NCBI GenBank assembly: GCA_015485945.1
Contig: WFSM01000192.1
Span: forward strand, 1 to 6,411
Length of the DNA: 6,411 nucleotides
Source of the DNA: Candidatus Bipolaricaulota bacterium
GTDB taxonomy: Bacteria; Bipolaricaulota; Bipolaricaulia; UBA7950; UBA9294
Direction of reading: 5' to 3'
In this document: one piece after another, positions 5,686 through 6,411 of the stretch
Numbering within the stretch: the stretch's first letter is position 1
How the letters are laid out: each line of letters opens with the position of its first letter
The notes under the pieces: generated by a model
What the model was told of the DNA's origin: nothing
Database searches by the model: none
Seen by the model: the letters and a program-made list of their open reading frames with translations, nothing else
Position numbers and translations under genes: made by a program

Positions 5686-6398
5686 CCCGCGGGGCGGTGG
5701 TTCACGGTCACCGCGGTGAACACGAGCTGGAGTGCGGTTGTGTACGGTGGGTTATTATTCGGGTCCGCGGTGATGGAGTGGACGATGAGCGTGAACTCGC
5801 GACGGTGCGGGTCGGCAAACCCGGTCTTGTCGCGCAACAACGGGCTGTAGACAAGGCCACTTTGGCGGATCGACCCGTCCGGTTTGCGCACCGCGTCCGC
5901 CACTGACCATTCCCCGCGGAGGCCGGTGTCGACAAGTTTCCCATTCACATAGAGATCAAATGTACTGATGCCCGCGATCAGGGCGTGGGTGGTGGGAAGG
6001 CTTGGCCCACCAAATTCGGTGTCGCCATAGATGTTGGTATCAGTGACGACGCGGTCAGTGGGTGTGAGGTGCGACGACAACGTGATGCGGCCGGTCAGTT
6101 TGGTGTCGGCTGCGACCGATAACGCACCGCTGGCCGCGGTGGTGGATACCGTAGCTGTGATCGTGCCGGTGTGGGTCGTGGGATCGAACACGAGCACGAC
6201 ATCGCCGTCAATTGGGCGTACGTCCATGCCGGAATACTGGAAATTATCACCATATTTGCCCACGACAATTGGGTGGTTTGCGGTAATCCGCCACCCGGAA
6301 ATGGGCGGTGGAGAGGGGGCGAGCATCGCTGTGATGAGCCAAGCTCCGGCAATCAACACAGCGACGCTAACAATGATGATGATGGTCCGATCGATCAT
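5682..6398 (-). CDS. Membrane-anchored, probably extracytoplasmic protein of unknown function
   Basis: I do not recognise this 238-residue protein. Residues 5-26 (TIIIIVSVAVLIAGAWLITAML) form one hydrophobic helix after a short charged start. A proline-rich linker (APSPPP, 27-32) follows, so it is either a signal anchor with the body outside or a cleaved signal peptide. The rest is rich in Thr, Ser, Val and Gly with alternating hydrophobic residues, as in a beta-sandwich, and contains no cysteine. Distinct segments are YGDTEFGGPSLPTTHALIAG (124-143), LYVNGKLVDTGLRGEWSVAD (149-168) and HRREFTLIVHS (198-208). The spacing of strand-like stretches suggests a single globular domain. The start ATG at 6398 gives a normal signal-anchor N-terminus; upstream is only GGGAACCAGAG before the window ends, and its promoter is outside. 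It overlaps trkA convergently, so the neighbour gives no functional link. Confidence 0.72.
   Translation of the reverse strand: MIDRTIIIIVSVAVLIAGAWLITAMLAPSPPPISGWRITANHPIVVGKYGDNFQYSGMDVRPIDGDVVLVFDPTTHTGTITATVSTTAASGALSVAADTKLTGRITLSSHLTPTDRVVTDTNIYGDTEFGGPSLPTTHALIAGISTFDLYVNGKLVDTGLRGEWSVADAVRKPDGSIRQSGLVYSPLLRDKTGFADPHRREFTLIVHSITADPNNNPPYTTALQLVFTAVTVNHRPAG
5685..5721. repeat. Nested inverted repeats downstream of the trkA stop
   Basis: Several inverted repeats overlap here. GCCC (5685-5688) pairs with GGGC (5692-5695). GCGGTG (5694-5699) pairs with CACCGC (5709-5714). GTTCAC (5700-5705) pairs with GTGAAC (5716-5721). TCACCGCGGTGA (5708-5719) is a perfect 12-bp palindrome. They lie within the 3' end of the opposing gene, so they may also be coding coincidence. 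There is no T-tract, so an intrinsic terminator is not supported, though a folded 3' end on trkH-trkA mRNA is plausible. Confidence 0.4.
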
Positions 6399-6411
6399 CT
6401 CTGGTTCCCGA

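Overview
The window is compact, GC-rich bacterial DNA (roughly 60% G+C by eye, about 95% coding). It carries seven protein-coding genes, with no RNA gene, insertion sequence or CRISPR array that I can support. Strong AGGAGG ribosome binding sites before trkH and trkA point to a bacterium. The host cannot be named from this sequence. The short 'LPC...CQLG' domain protein is a type I associate with anaerobes and deep-branching thermophiles, but this is memory, not a search result.

Layout, left to right: (1) the 3' part of a D-2-hydroxyacid dehydrogenase of the glyoxylate/hydroxypyruvate reductase type, + strand, cut by the window edge. (2) A 128-residue protein on the - strand made of two copies of a cysteine-containing, helix-turn-helix-like unit; its stop overlaps that of gene 1. 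(3) A DUF401-type polytopic membrane protein, + strand, divergent from gene 2. (4) An MscS-type mechanosensitive channel, - strand, ending 6 bp from gene 3. (5) A TrkH/KtrB-type potassium transporter subunit, + strand, divergent from mscS. (6) A single-unit TrkA/KtrA RCK regulatory protein, + strand, downstream of trkH. (7) An unrecognised membrane-anchored, probably extracytoplasmic beta-rich protein, - strand, whose stop overlaps that of trkA.

The clearest functional unit is the central osmotic module. TrkH and TrkA would form a gated K+ uptake system that raises turgor, and the divergent MscS channel would release solutes on hypo-osmotic shock. The mscS-trkH gap holds a 13-bp inverted repeat with one mismatch, a plausible shared control site. 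The trkH-trkA gap holds what looks like a degenerate copy of a CGCAGAGG-type intergenic repeat.

The gene strands run + - + - + + -, so three convergent junctions overlap or nearly touch (8 bp overlap, 6 bp gap, 4 bp overlap), while promoters are confined to short divergent gaps. The most unusual protein is the duplicated LPC/CQLG-domain protein. The most opaque is the C-terminal-strand anchored protein. No complete new defence or mobile system is visible.
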